From positions 3,162,001 to 3,226,000 of the forward strand of contig NZ_CP009322.1 of assembly GCF_000959725.1 (NCBI RefSeq): a stretch of 64,000 bases of DNA, given 5' to 3'. The translations under genes were made by a program, and so were the position numbers. This stretch comes from Burkholderia gladioli. GTDB lineage: Bacteria > Pseudomonadota > Gammaproteobacteria > Burkholderiales > Burkholderiaceae. Under the pieces are notes generated by a model. The model had not been told where the DNA came from, ran no database searches, and saw only the letters and a program-made list of their open reading frames with translations. The stretch's first letter is position 1, and each line of letters opens with the position of its first letter. Positions 17,673 through 25,744 of the stretch are shown here, in pieces.

Positions 17673-18976
17673 GCGCCCTCCACGCCGGCGGCCGCCCCGG
17701 CCGGGGCCAGGCTCGCGGCCTCGAGCATCGCGTGAAGCAGCACGTTGCAGCCGGCTTCCAGGTGCTCGGGGCTCGCGTCCTCGATCTCGTTGTGGCTGAT
17801 GCCGTCCTTGCAGGGCACGAAGATCATCGCGGCCGGCGCCACGCGCGCCAGGTACACCGCGTCGTGGCCGGCGCCGCTGACGATGTCCATCGCCGACAGC
17901 CCGAGCCGCGCCGCGCCCTCGCGCACCGCGCCCACCAGCTTCGCGTCGAAGGGCTGCGGCGGGAAGTACACCACCTGCTCCACGTCGATCGTCATCGCCG
18001 CCTCGGTGCCGGCCTGCGCGCAGGCTTCGCGCAGCGCGGCGTCCATCGCGCTCAGGGTGGCGTCGTCGGGCGCGCGCAGGTCGACGGTGAGCGTCACGCG
18101 GCCCGGGATCACGTTGCGCGAATTCGGATGAACGTCGACCCAGCCCACCGTGCCGCGCGCATGCGGCGCGTGCGAACGCGCGATGCGGTTGACCGCGGCG
18201 ATCAACGCGGCGGCCGGCAGCAGCGCGTCGCGGCGCAGCTCCATCGGCGTCGGGCCGGCATGCGCCTCCATGCCGTGGATCGTCACGTCGTACCAGCGCT
18301 GGCCGAGCGCGGCCCGCACCACGCCGATGATGGTCTGGTTGGCCTCCAGCACCGGCCCCTGCTCGATATGCGCCTCGAAATAGGCGCCCACCGGATGCGG
18401 GCCGGCGGCCTCGCCGGCATAACCGATCGCGGCCAGCGCCTCGCGCACCGACACGCCCTCGCGGTCGCGCTGGTCGAGCGCGTGATCGAGCGTGAAGGCC
18501 CCGGCGAACACGCCCGAGCCCATCATCACCGGCACGAAGCGCGAGCCCTCCTCGTTGGTCCAGACCGCCACCTCGAGCGGCGCGAGCGTGCGCAGGCCCG
18601 CGTCGGCCAGCGTGCGCAGCACCTCCAGCCCGGCCAGCACGCCGTAGTTGCCGTCGAACTTGCCGCCGGTGGGCTGGGTGTCGATATGGCTGCCCGTCAT
18701 CACGGGCGGCAGGTCCTCGCGCAGCCCGGCGCGGCGCGCGAACACGTTGCCGATCGCATCCACGCGCACCGTGCAGCCGATCTCTTGCGCCCAGGCCGAG
18801 AAGCGGTCGCGCGCGAGCCGGTCGAGCTCGGTCAGCGCGAGGCGGCACACGCCGCCCTTGTCGGTCGCGCCGATCCGCGCGAGCTGCATCAGGCTGTCCC
18901 ACAGCCGCGCGCCGTTCACGCGCAGCGCCGGCGCGGCGTCCTCGCGCGCGCCGCGGGGGGTATCCAGAACTTGCAT
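17669..18976 (-). CDS. M20-family N-carbamoyl-amino-acid hydrolase/allantoate-type amidohydrolase
   Basis: The protein has 435 residues. Metal-binding residues are readable as GSHIDTQPTGGKFDGNYG (His98, Asp109) and the Glu pair in NEEGSRF (142-143). AHIEQGPVLE and GVVRAALGQRW are typical of the HyuC/AtzF-like carbamoylase and allantoate amidohydrolase group, which release carbamate or ammonia from N-carbamoyl or ureido compounds. GAGGAC precedes the ATG at 18976. It lies 32 bases after livF and overlaps the M81 gene, so import, this hydrolysis and the M81 step are co-expressed. The actual substrate is unknown. Confidence 0.88.
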   Translation of the reverse strand: MQVLDTPRGAREDAAPALRVNGARLWDSLMQLARIGATDKGGVCRLALTELDRLARDRFSAWAQEIGCTVRVDAIGNVFARRAGLREDLPPVMTGSHIDTQPTGGKFDGNYGVLAGLEVLRTLADAGLRTLAPLEVAVWTNEEGSRFVPVMMGSGVFAGAFTLDHALDQRDREGVSVREALAAIGYAGEAAGPHPVGAYFEAHIEQGPVLEANQTIIGVVRAALGQRWYDVTIHGMEAHAGPTPMELRRDALLPAAALIAAVNRIARSHAPHARGTVGWVDVHPNSRNVIPGRVTLTVDLRAPDDATLSAMDAALREACAQAGTEAAMTIDVEQVVYFPPQPFDAKLVGAVREGAARLGLSAMDIVSGAGHDAVYLARVAPAAMIFVPCKDGISHNEIEDASPEHLEAGCNVLLHAMLEAASLAPAGAAAGVEGA

Positions 18977-19008
18977 CGATGTGTCCTCGGTTGGCGGGGC
19001 GGCGTCGC

Positions 19009-19710
19009 TCAGGCGACGCCGACGCCCAGGTAACGGTCGCGCACCGACTGGTCCGCGAGAAAGGCAGCGTTGTCGCCCTGGTAGACGATCGCGCCCTGCT
19101 CGATCACGTAATGGCGATCGGCGAGCTGGGTGCAGACCTCCAGGTTCTGCTCGACCAGCAGGATCGCCACGCCGGCCGCCTTGATCAGCTTGAGCTGGGC
19201 CACGATCTCCTCGACGATCACCGGCGCCAGGCCCTCGACCGGCTCGTCGAGCATCAACAGGCGCGGCCGGTTCATCAGCGCGCGGCCGATCGCCAGCATC
19301 TGCTGCTCGCCGCCGGAGAGCTGCGCGCCGCCGTTGCGGCGCCGTTCCTTCAGGCGCGGGAAGATCCGGTAGATGTCCTCCAGTTGCCACGGCGAATCGC
19401 GCCGCGCGCCGAGCCGCAGGTTCTCCTCCACCGTCAGCAGCCGGAAGATGCCGCGATGCTCGGGCACGAAGCACACGCCGCGCGCGGCGATCCGATGCGG
19501 CGCGAGGCCCGCCAGCGCGGCGCCGTCGAAGCTCACCCGGCCCTGGCGCGGCGCCACCACCCCGGCGATCGCCTTCAGCGTGGTGGACTTGCCGGCGCCG
19601 TTGCGGCCCAGCAGGGTAACCGTCTCGCCCTCGCCGATCGTCATCGACACGCCCTGCAGCACGTGGCTCTTGCCGTAGTAGCCGTGCACCGCGTCGAGTT
19701 CGAGCATCAT
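19009..19710 (-). CDS. ABC transporter ATPase, LivF type
   Basis: The 233-residue ATPase has Walker A GRNGAGKST, signature LSGGEQQML and Walker B LLMLDEPVEGLAP. The length and the EGLAP variant after Walker B mark it as LivF. It energises the importer with LivG. GGGAGG lies before the ATG at 19710; a second ATG at 19707 would remove one residue. It overlaps livG by four bases. Confidence 0.93.
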   Translation of the reverse strand: MMLELDAVHGYYGKSHVLQGVSMTIGEGETVTLLGRNGAGKSTTLKAIAGVVAPRQGRVSFDGAALAGLAPHRIAARGVCFVPEHRGIFRLLTVEENLRLGARRDSPWQLEDIYRIFPRLKERRRNGGAQLSGGEQQMLAIGRALMNRPRLLMLDEPVEGLAPVIVEEIVAQLKLIKAAGVAILLVEQNLEVCTQLADRHYVIEQGAIVYQGDNAAFLADQSVRDRYLGVGVA

Positions 19711-20474
19711 GCGCGGCCTCCCGTGATCATGTTGCCGAGATAGGCGCGGCGCACCCGCTCGTCGGCGCGGATCGCGTCGGGCTTGCCCTCCACCAGCACG
19801 CGGCCCTGCTGCATCACCGTGATGGTGTCCGAGATGTCCATCACGATCCCCATGTTGTGCTCGATCAGCACCACCGTGTAGTCGTCGCGCAGGCCGCGGA
19901 TCAGCGTCTTCATGTCGTCCAGGTCGTCGATGCCCATCCCCGAGGTAGGCTCGTCGAGGAAGATCGCGCGCGGCTTCGCGGCCAGCGCCATGCCGACCTC
20001 CAGCCGCCTCTGCTGGCCGTGCGAGAGCGCGCTGGCGGCGCTGCCGGCGAAGCGCTGCAGCGCCAGCCGCTCGATCACCGCGTCGATCGTCTCGCGTTGC
20101 GCGAGCGCGCCGCGCGGCGGCGTCCAGGGGTTGAAGGCGCGGCGCGCCTCGACGCCCTGCGCAGCGATGCGCAGGTTCTCGCGCACCGACAGGTTCGGAA
20201 ACAGGCTGGTGACCTGGAACGAGCGCGCGATGCCGCGCCGCACGCGGCGGTGATCGGGCTCGCGCGTGACGTCGGCGCCGTCGAACAGGATGCGGCCCGC
20301 GCTGATCGGCACGGTGCCGGTCAGCACATGGAACAGGGTGGTCTTGCCGGCGCCGTTCGGGCCGATCACCGAATGCACGGTGCGCGGCGCGATGCGCAGG
20401 TCCACGCCGCCCAGCGCGGTGAACTTGCCGTAGCGCTTGACGATGCCGCTCGCCTCGAGAATCGCCTCGCTCAT
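19707..20474 (-). CDS. ABC transporter ATPase, LivG type
   Basis: This 255-residue ATPase has Walker A GPNGAGKTT, signature LSHGQQRRLEVGMAL and Walker B AIFLDEPTSGMGIDD. The start at 20474 (MSEAILEASGIVKRYG) overlaps the livM stop as ATGA; the longer frame running into livM is rejected. It pairs with LivF on the cytoplasmic side of the importer. Confidence 0.93.
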   Translation of the reverse strand: MSEAILEASGIVKRYGKFTALGGVDLRIAPRTVHSVIGPNGAGKTTLFHVLTGTVPISAGRILFDGADVTREPDHRRVRRGIARSFQVTSLFPNLSVRENLRIAAQGVEARRAFNPWTPPRGALAQRETIDAVIERLALQRFAGSAASALSHGQQRRLEVGMALAAKPRAIFLDEPTSGMGIDDLDDMKTLIRGLRDDYTVVLIEHNMGIVMDISDTITVMQQGRVLVEGKPDAIRADERVRRAYLGNMITGGRA

Positions 20475-21532
20475 GCCTGCCTCCCTTGATCCTTGCGGCC
20501 GCGCAGTGCGGCCACGATGCGCTCGCCCAGCCCCCACAGGCCGCGCTGCATGAACAGGCTCACGGCGATCAGCACCAGGCCGAGCAGCAGCAGCCAGCGC
20601 GGCCACAGCGTCGAGAGCCAGTCCGAGAACAGCACGTAGAACACCGCGCCCAGCACCGAGGCGAACAGCTTGCCGGTGCCGCCGATCACGGTGGTCACCA
20701 GGATCATCTCGCTGGTGTGGTAGTCGATGTTGGACAGCGGCGCGATGCCCGTCATCAGCGCATGCAGCGCGCCGGCCAGGCCCGTCACCGCGCCCGACAG
20801 CACGAAGGCCAGCAGCTTGAAGCGCGGCACGTCGTAGCCGACCGCGGCGGCGCGTGCCTCGTTGTCGCGAATCGCCAGCAAGGTGCGGCCGAACACCGAC
20901 AACGTCACGCGCCGCAGCAGCCAGAACGCCGCCACGAACAGCACCGCCACGAAGCCGTAGAACTGCCAGGGCGTGGCCAGCGGCAGCAGCGTGTGGCCGG
21001 CGATCGACAGCGCCGGGCGCGGGATGTCGAGCAGGCCGTTGTCGCCGCCGGTGAGCTCCGGCGTGGTGTAGGCGAGGAAGTAGAACAACTGCCCGAAGGC
21101 CAGCGTCAGCATCACGAAGTAGGTGCCGCGCTGGCGGATCGAGAACCAGCCCACCACGGCGGCGGCCAGCGCGCCGATCGCGACGGCGGCGGCCAGCGCG
21201 AGCGGCAGGGGCAGCGCGAAGCGCGTCAGCACGATGCCGGCGGTGTAGCTGCCCAGGCCGAAGAAGATGCCCTGGCCGAACGAGAGCAGGCCCGTATAGC
21301 CGAGCAGCAGGTTGCAGCCGAGAGCGGCCAGCGCATAGACCAGCACCTCGGTGGCCAGCGAGCCGGAATTGAGCGCCAGCGGCAGCGCGCAGGCCACCGC
21401 GATCGCCAGCCAGGTCTCGTAATGGCGGCGCCAGATGCCGCGCGCAGCGGCGCCGTCGACGGCCATGTCGGGCATCTCTGCCGCCTCGTCCTGGCGCGGC
21501 GCGGCCACCAGCGGTTTCGAACCATCGATCAT
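20471..21532 (-). CDS. ABC transporter permease, LivM type
   Basis: The 353-residue membrane protein starts at the ATG at 21532, which overlaps the livH stop. About 40 hydrophilic residues precede the first helix (WLAIAVACALPLAL). The core has NLLLGYTGLLSFGQGIFFGLGSY, the conserved LivM segment, and GAVTGLAGALHAL. Roughly nine helices can be counted. It forms the membrane channel with LivH. Confidence 0.92.
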   Translation of the reverse strand: MIDGSKPLVAAPRQDEAAEMPDMAVDGAAARGIWRRHYETWLAIAVACALPLALNSGSLATEVLVYALAALGCNLLLGYTGLLSFGQGIFFGLGSYTAGIVLTRFALPLPLALAAAVAIGALAAAVVGWFSIRQRGTYFVMLTLAFGQLFYFLAYTTPELTGGDNGLLDIPRPALSIAGHTLLPLATPWQFYGFVAVLFVAAFWLLRRVTLSVFGRTLLAIRDNEARAAAVGYDVPRFKLLAFVLSGAVTGLAGALHALMTGIAPLSNIDYHTSEMILVTTVIGGTGKLFASVLGAVFYVLFSDWLSTLWPRWLLLLGLVLIAVSLFMQRGLWGLGERIVAALRGRKDQGRQA

Positions 21533-22389
21533 GCGGCCCTCCCGAGCAAGCCGTTGGGACGCAGCAGCAGCACGGCCGCCATCGCCACGTAGATCATCAG
21601 CCGCGCGCCCTCGGGCCACAGCGTGCTCATCACGCTCTGCACGATGCCGACCAGCAGGCCGCCCACCAGCGCGCCGAGGAAGTTGCCCATGCCGCCGACC
21701 ACCACCACCACGAAGGCGACGCCGAGCGCCTCGATGCCCATGAAGGGATCGACGCCGCGGATCGGCGCGGCCAGCACGCCGGCCAGCGCGGCGGTGGCGG
21801 CGCCCAGCGCGAACACCAGGCTGAACACGCGCGACACGTTGATGCCGAGCAGGGACACCATCTCGGCCGCCTCGCTGCCGGCGCGCACCGTGCTGCCCAG
21901 CCGCGTGCCTTCCAGCAGCCACCAGAGCAGCGCGGCCAGCACCGCGGTGAAGCCGATCACGAACAGCCGGTACTTCGGATAAACGAAGCTGCCCCAGATC
22001 ACCACGCCGTCGAGCGAGGCCGGCACCGCCACGTTGTCGCCGAGCGGGCCCCAGACGAGGATCGCGCATTCCTGCAGCACCAGCGCGAGGCCGACCGTGA
22101 CGAGGATGTGGAATTCATGGGCTTGCGCGTAGACGTGGCGCAGCACCAGCTTCTCGACCAGCCAGGCGAAGGCGCCCACCGCGAGCGGCACCAGCAGCAG
22201 CGCGACCCAGAAGTTCGCTTCCCATTGCAGCGCCTGGTAGCAGAAGTAGGCGCCCAGCAGGTAGAAGGCGCCGTGCGCGAAATTCACGAAGCGCAGCAGG
22301 CCGAACACGATCGACAGGCCGACGGCGAGCAGGAAGTACAGCATCCCGACGCCGATGCCGTTGACGATCTGCAGCAGATAGACATTCAT
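21529..22389 (-). CDS. ABC transporter permease, LivH type
   Basis: The 286-residue permease starts MNVYLLQIVNGIGVGMLYFL. It has the LivH segment GLLRFVNFAHGAFYLLGAY and the loop GIEALGVAFVVVVVGGMGN. It is the first permease after the binding-protein gene, 79 bases downstream of it, and overlaps livM by four bases. Confidence 0.92.
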   Translation of the reverse strand: MNVYLLQIVNGIGVGMLYFLLAVGLSIVFGLLRFVNFAHGAFYLLGAYFCYQALQWEANFWVALLLVPLAVGAFAWLVEKLVLRHVYAQAHEFHILVTVGLALVLQECAILVWGPLGDNVAVPASLDGVVIWGSFVYPKYRLFVIGFTAVLAALLWWLLEGTRLGSTVRAGSEAAEMVSLLGINVSRVFSLVFALGAATAALAGVLAAPIRGVDPFMGIEALGVAFVVVVVGGMGNFLGALVGGLLVGIVQSVMSTLWPEGARLMIYVAMAAVLLLRPNGLLGRAA

Positions 22390-22468
22390 GGCAGGGAGGA
22401 TCCGCAGGAAGGGAAGGCGGCACCGGGCGCCGCCTTCGTCGTGTCGTCGTATCGTCTCGCGGGCGGCG

Positions 22469-23677
22469 TCAGCCGAGCTTGCAGCCGGTCTTGTCGGCGG
22501 CCAGGAAGGACTGGCCGGAGCTGACGATGTCGGCGTAGTCGTCGGCGTTCTTCATGCGGTTCTTCGCCTTGCCCTTGAGCAGGTAGTAGTTCTTCAGCAC
22601 CTGGTGATCGGCGCGGCGCACTTCCTCGGGGCCGGTGAGGCCGTCGTACTTCATGCCCTCCAGCGTGGCGATCACCTTCTTCGGATCGGTGCTGCCGGCC
22701 TTGAGCATGCCGTCGAGCAGGATCTTGGTGCAGATGTAGGAGCCGGCCAGGCTGTAGTTCGGGTTGGCGTGGAAGGTCGCGTTGGCGCGCTTGACGAGAT
22801 CGCGGTTCAGCGGCGAATCGATGCCGTGCCAATACTGCGCGCCGAAATACACGCCGTCGCAGAGATCCGCGCCGAGCGTCTCGAACTGCTCCAGGCCCGA
22901 GGCCCAGGCCATCAGGATCGTGCAGTTGCGCTTCATGCCGAAGCTGACCGCCTGGCGCAGCGTGTCCGAGGACTGCGAGCCGAAGTTCAGGATCAGCAGC
23001 ACGTCGGGCTTGGCGGCGACGGCGTTGGTCAGGTAGCCGCTGAATTCCTTCTCGGCCAGCGAGTGATAGCTGTTGCCGACGTGCTGGATGCCGGCTTCCT
23101 GGAAGATCGCCTTGGCGGCCGACAGCAGGCCCTCGCCGAACACGTATTGCGGCGTGATGGTGTACCAGCGCTTCGCGTTCGGCAGCATCTTGATCAGCGG
23201 ACGCACGGTCTGCTCGATCGCCCCGAAGGTCGGCACCGACCAGCGGAAGGTGGCGCTGTTGCAGTCCTTGCCGGTGATCTCGTCGGCGCCCGCGGTGGTG
23301 ATGAACACGCCGCCGGCCTTCTCCACCTCCTTGCCCATCGCCAGCGATTCCGAGGACAGGATGCCGCCCGCGAAGTAGCGCACGCCCTTCTGCTGCGCGA
23401 CTTCCTGCACCCGGCGCACCGCCGTGGCCGGCTTGCCCTCGGTGTCGAGCGTGACGTAGGACAGCGGCGAGCCGAGCACCTGGCCGTATTGCTGCACGGC
23501 CAGCTTCATGCCGAGGTCGGCGTACTTGCCGTTGGCCGCGAACGGGCCCGACATCGGCACCGGGCAGGCCAGCTCGAGCGGCGCGCCGGCGGCGAACGCG
23601 GCACGGGAGGCAAGGGCGCCGAGCGCACCCGGCATGGCCGACGCGGCGGCCAGTTTCAACAGTTCACGGCGATTCAA
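22469..23677 (-). CDS. ABC transporter substrate-binding protein (branched-chain-amino-acid/amide type), probable Tat substrate, TTG start
   Basis: The protein is about 402 residues if translation starts at the TTG at 23677. AAGGAG lies seven bases before this codon, and the peptide then opens with NRRELLKLAAASAM, a twin-arginine signal. The next in-frame ATG, at 23755, would place 26 Arg-rich residues before the signal. The mature part (PLELACPVPMSGPFAANGKY, then SESLAMGKEVEKAGGVF) is the peripla_BP_6 fold of LivK/UrtA/AmiC-like receptors. It is the first gene of the operon and defines its ligand, which is likely an amide or amino-acid derivative given the downstream hydrolases. Confidence 0.88.
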   Translation of the reverse strand: MNRRELLKLAAASAMPGALGALASRAAFAAGAPLELACPVPMSGPFAANGKYADLGMKLAVQQYGQVLGSPLSYVTLDTEGKPATAVRRVQEVAQQKGVRYFAGGILSSESLAMGKEVEKAGGVFITTAGADEITGKDCNSATFRWSVPTFGAIEQTVRPLIKMLPNAKRWYTITPQYVFGEGLLSAAKAIFQEAGIQHVGNSYHSLAEKEFSGYLTNAVAAKPDVLLILNFGSQSSDTLRQAVSFGMKRNCTILMAWASGLEQFETLGADLCDGVYFGAQYWHGIDSPLNRDLVKRANATFHANPNYSLAGSYICTKILLDGMLKAGSTDPKKVIATLEGMKYDGLTGPEEVRRADHQVLKNYYLLKGKAKNRMKNADDYADIVSSGQSFLAADKTGCKLG

Positions 23678-23757
23678 GTCGATGCTCCTTCGGGGATGGA
23701 CGCTCGCGAGCCGGCCGGCTGCCGATCGCTCGGGCCGCCTCGCTCGGGCGGCCATCG

Positions 23758-23791
23758 GTTCATCCTATTTATCATGATAAATAGGATGAAC
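23758..23791. promoter_or_regulatory. Perfect 34-bp palindrome, probable operator of the liv-hydrolase operon
   Basis: The left arm is GTTCATCCTATTTATCA (23758-23774) and the right arm (23775-23791) is its exact complement, with no spacer. It covers the start site predicted from the minus promoter at 23795-23823 and lies between the operon and the divergent FadR/GntR gene. GntR-type repressors bind such AT-rich dyads. Its position over +1 suggests repression released by a ligand. Confidence 0.8.
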
Positions 23792-23794
23792 ATG

Positions 23795-23823
23795 ATCCTA
23801 GGTATGTCAAAATCCACTGTCAA
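23795..23823 (-). promoter_or_regulatory. Sigma-70 promoter of the liv-M20-M81 operon
   Basis: On minus, perfect TTGACA (23818-23823), 17 bases, TAGGAT (23795-23800). The predicted start near 23788 falls inside the 34-bp palindrome. A second TTGACA at 23805-23810 could be an alternative -35. Confidence 0.65.
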
Positions 23824-23913
23824 TCAGGCAAAATTCGCTACCGCGAACCGGCCACCGCCACCGCGCGCAACGCGGCCGGCAGGCGCCGCCAGAACAGGAA
23901 GGGAGTCAGGAAG

Positions 23914-24762
23914 ATGGGCATGGAGCGAGCGAAAGCGGCTGTCGCGGTCGAGATCAAGCAGCAGAAGCGCGCGGATCTGGTCGCTGAGGAAATCAAGCGG
24001 CTGATCACCGAGAAGGACCTGAAGCCGGGCGATCGGCTGCCGCGCGAAGCCGAGCTGCAGCAGCTCTATTCGGTCAGCAAGAGCACCGTGCGCGAGGCGC
24101 TGAAGTCGCTCGAGGTGCAGGGGCTCATCAAGGTGACCACCGGCCCCGGCGGCGGCGGGATGGTGGTGGAGGTGCCGCTCGACCGCACCTTGCAGCTGCT
24201 GCAGAACTACCTGTTCTTCAAGGACGTGTCGATCGACGACATCTACACGGTGCGCAAGCTGCTGGAGCCGGAGCTGGCGGCCGGCGCGGTGCCGCACCTG
24301 ACCGAGCGCGACTTCGCCGCGCTGGAGGCCAACATCGCCTGTTGCGACGGCGCGGCCGGGCCGCACGATCGCGGCAACCTGGTGCGCCAGCGGCAGGAGG
24401 ACATGACCTTCCACGACATCCTCGCGTCGGCCAACCCGAACCCGTTTCTGCGCTTCACCTGCGAGCTGATCAACGAAATGATCCGGCAGTTGATCGAATT
24501 CCGGAACGACACGCCACTGGCCGAGCACAAGCGTTTCGGCGAGGCCAACGTGTCGATCCATCGCGCCATCACCGAGGCGGCGCGAGCGCGTGACGTGGAG
24601 AAGGTGCGCGCGCTGATGGTGGAGCACATGACCGAGGCGCCCAAGCATGTGAAGCGCATGAAGGGCAAGCTGCGCGGGCGGCTGATCCTCGATTCGGAGA
24701 TCCGCAAGCGCGTGAGGGCGCGGATGGCTGGGCCGGTGGGGGAAGGTGAGGGGGAAGGCTGA
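23914..24762 (+). CDS. FadR-subfamily GntR regulator of the divergent operon
   Basis: The 282-residue protein has an N-terminal winged helix (RADLVAEEIKRLITEKDLKPGDRLP, then ELQQLYSVSKSTVREALKSL) and a helical FCD ligand-binding domain. A short Arg/Lys-rich tail follows (residues 250-275). The promoter-facing side contains the 34-bp palindrome, so it very likely controls the import operon and perhaps its own gene. Two or three ATG codons lie at the start; 23914 is used because AGGAAG lies upstream. A hairpin terminator follows 40 bases after the stop. Confidence 0.9.
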   Translation: MGMERAKAAVAVEIKQQKRADLVAEEIKRLITEKDLKPGDRLPREAELQQLYSVSKSTVREALKSLEVQGLIKVTTGPGGGGMVVEVPLDRTLQLLQNYLFFKDVSIDDIYTVRKLLEPELAAGAVPHLTERDFAALEANIACCDGAAGPHDRGNLVRQRQEDMTFHDILASANPNPFLRFTCELINEMIRQLIEFRNDTPLAEHKRFGEANVSIHRAITEAARARDVEKVRALMVEHMTEAPKHVKRMKGKLRGRLILDSEIRKRVRARMAGPVGEGEGEG

Positions 24763-24800
24763 GACGGGTGGTTTGGTGGTGAAAAAATGGATGTCTTGAT

Positions 24801-24833
24801 GCCGTTCAGTCGTTTCGTTGAACGGCGTTTTTT
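24801..24833. terminator. Intrinsic terminator, active on both strands
   Basis: GCCGTTCA (24801-24808) pairs with TGAACGGC (24819-24826), followed by GTTTTTTATT on plus. On minus the same stem is followed, after a dozen bases, by ATTTTTTC (24782-24789). It ends the GntR gene and may also end transcripts from the immunity array. Confidence 0.75.
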
Positions 24834-25089
24834 ATTGGATGAAGCCCTGCCATGTGACTGGATCGAACCGGCCGTCGAGGCGATGGGCACCCCCAGCATT
24901 CGTAGGCGACAAGATTGCCTCAATCTGCGCGCCGAACATATCGCCCTGGCTACACGACAGCATGCGGTTCAGCTTGAAGTAGTGTGCAATAGTAGCGGCA
25001 GCCGATGAGAATTTCTCATTTCGACTTGTCTTGGTCTTCTCTATCATTCTTCTTATAACTATCGCGCGCCTTCTTGTAGCGGTTGTCAA
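24832..25089 (-). CDS. Unrecognised 85-codon ORF at the end of the immunity array
   Basis: This ORF encodes an 85-residue product, with HYFKLNRMLSCSQGDMFGAQ and a C-terminal GRFDPVTWQGFIQ. It does not match a family I recognise. It overlaps the 3' end of the intact immunity paralogue by about 75 bases, so the real start, if any, may be further inside. It ends exactly at the bidirectional terminator, which argues for a once-used 3' gene end. It may be the remnant of an older toxin tip or of a mobile element. Confidence 0.25.
   Translation of the reverse strand: MTTATRRRAIVIRRMIEKTKTSRNEKFSSAAATIAHYFKLNRMLSCSQGDMFGAQIEAILSPTNAGGAHRLDGRFDPVTWQGFIQ
24991..25021. repeat. Direct repeat copy 1 at the 3' end of an immunity gene
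   Basis: AGTAGCGGCAGCC followed by an ATTT-TCATTT segment overlaps the stop of the 95-residue immunity protein. The same 13 bases and similar following bases (26 of 31 identical) occur at 26084-26114, again at an immunity stop. This suggests cassette duplication. Confidence 0.6.
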
Positions 25090-25303
25090 ATGGTTTGATT
25101 TTTAACATTGCAGCACGACTTGCAAATCCGCCGACCAGCGCGATCCCAAAACCGGATAGCAGTACAATTCCCCCAAAAGGTGATGGCGGAATGAATTTGA
25201 CTGCAACATACATCATCAATACCCCTATCACGACAAGAATCAACCTCAGCCATCGAGGGAAATTCCCATCTTCGATCAGTTTAATTTTTCGCATCATTCC
25301 CAT
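25016..25303 (-). CDS. Orphan immunity-like small membrane protein (intact paralogue)
   Basis: The 95-residue product starts MGMMRKIKLIEDGNFPRWLR. It has two hydrophobic helices (about 18-38 and 44-64) and a basic cytoplasmic tail with LKIKPFDNRYKKARDSYKK. It is clearly paralogous to the protein at 26109-26378 and to the broken copy at 25439-25706: all share the K-(I/L)-I-(D/E)-x-GN start, two helices and the LKIKPF-x3-YKK tail. The start among three nearby ATG codons is uncertain. It lies downstream of the CdiA-like gene, as displaced immunity genes do. Protection against a related toxin is inferred. Confidence 0.65.
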   Translation of the reverse strand: MGMMRKIKLIEDGNFPRWLRLILVVIGVLMMYVAVKFIPPSPFGGIVLLSGFGIALVGGFASRAAMLKIKPFDNRYKKARDSYKKNDREDQDKSK

Positions 25304-25438
25304 CTACCTTTCCCGTTGTGGCGTTCACAGCGCCTTGCCAATAAGAATCGAGCACCCCTTTAATCTTATTTGAACTATCGCTATTGCTCACAGTTTGTCA
25401 TGACTCACTGCTTTAACTCAAAATAACTTAATCCACTA

Positions 25439-25706
25439 TCATGAGTGCCTATCCGAATCGTCGCCCTTCGCTTCGTAGTTTTTGCGCGCCTTTTTGTAGC
25501 TGCTATCGAAGGGCTTGATCTTCAGCATATGTGCTCGACTGGAAATGCCTCCAAGGGCCATCATCGCAAAGCCAGAGAGAAATGCTCCGGCTCTGATCCA
25601 TCGGGGCATTTGGTCAAGTCCGATCCCTCCCACGGCCAGGGTTAAACCACTAAAAAAAGACAACTCTAAGCCAACCGGAGAAATTACCGTCGTCGATGAG
25701 CTTCAT
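25439..25706 (-). pseudogene. Immunity-like membrane protein gene with a homopolymer frameshift
   Basis: From the ATG at 25706 (AAGGAAAAGAA upstream) the peptide MKLIDDGNFSGWLRVVFF ends at a stop. A one-base shift at a run of seven A/T (25652-25658) restores FSGLTLAVGGIGL and then the family tail AHMLKIKPFDSSYKKARKNY. The full length is 268 bases, one more than a multiple of three. With six bases in the run, it would encode about 88 residues like its paralogues. It is a pseudogene, a slippage-controlled gene, or a sequencing error. Translation from an internal start at 25663 would lack the first helix. Confidence 0.7.
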
Positions 25707-25744
25707 TTCTTTTCCTTGTCAGCACTCGGACCTAAAATAAAATT

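Noticed and set aside
24787..25008. 73-codon ORF on plus after the GntR gene
   Set aside because: It runs through the terminator stem and is antisense to the other unassigned frame; no family match.
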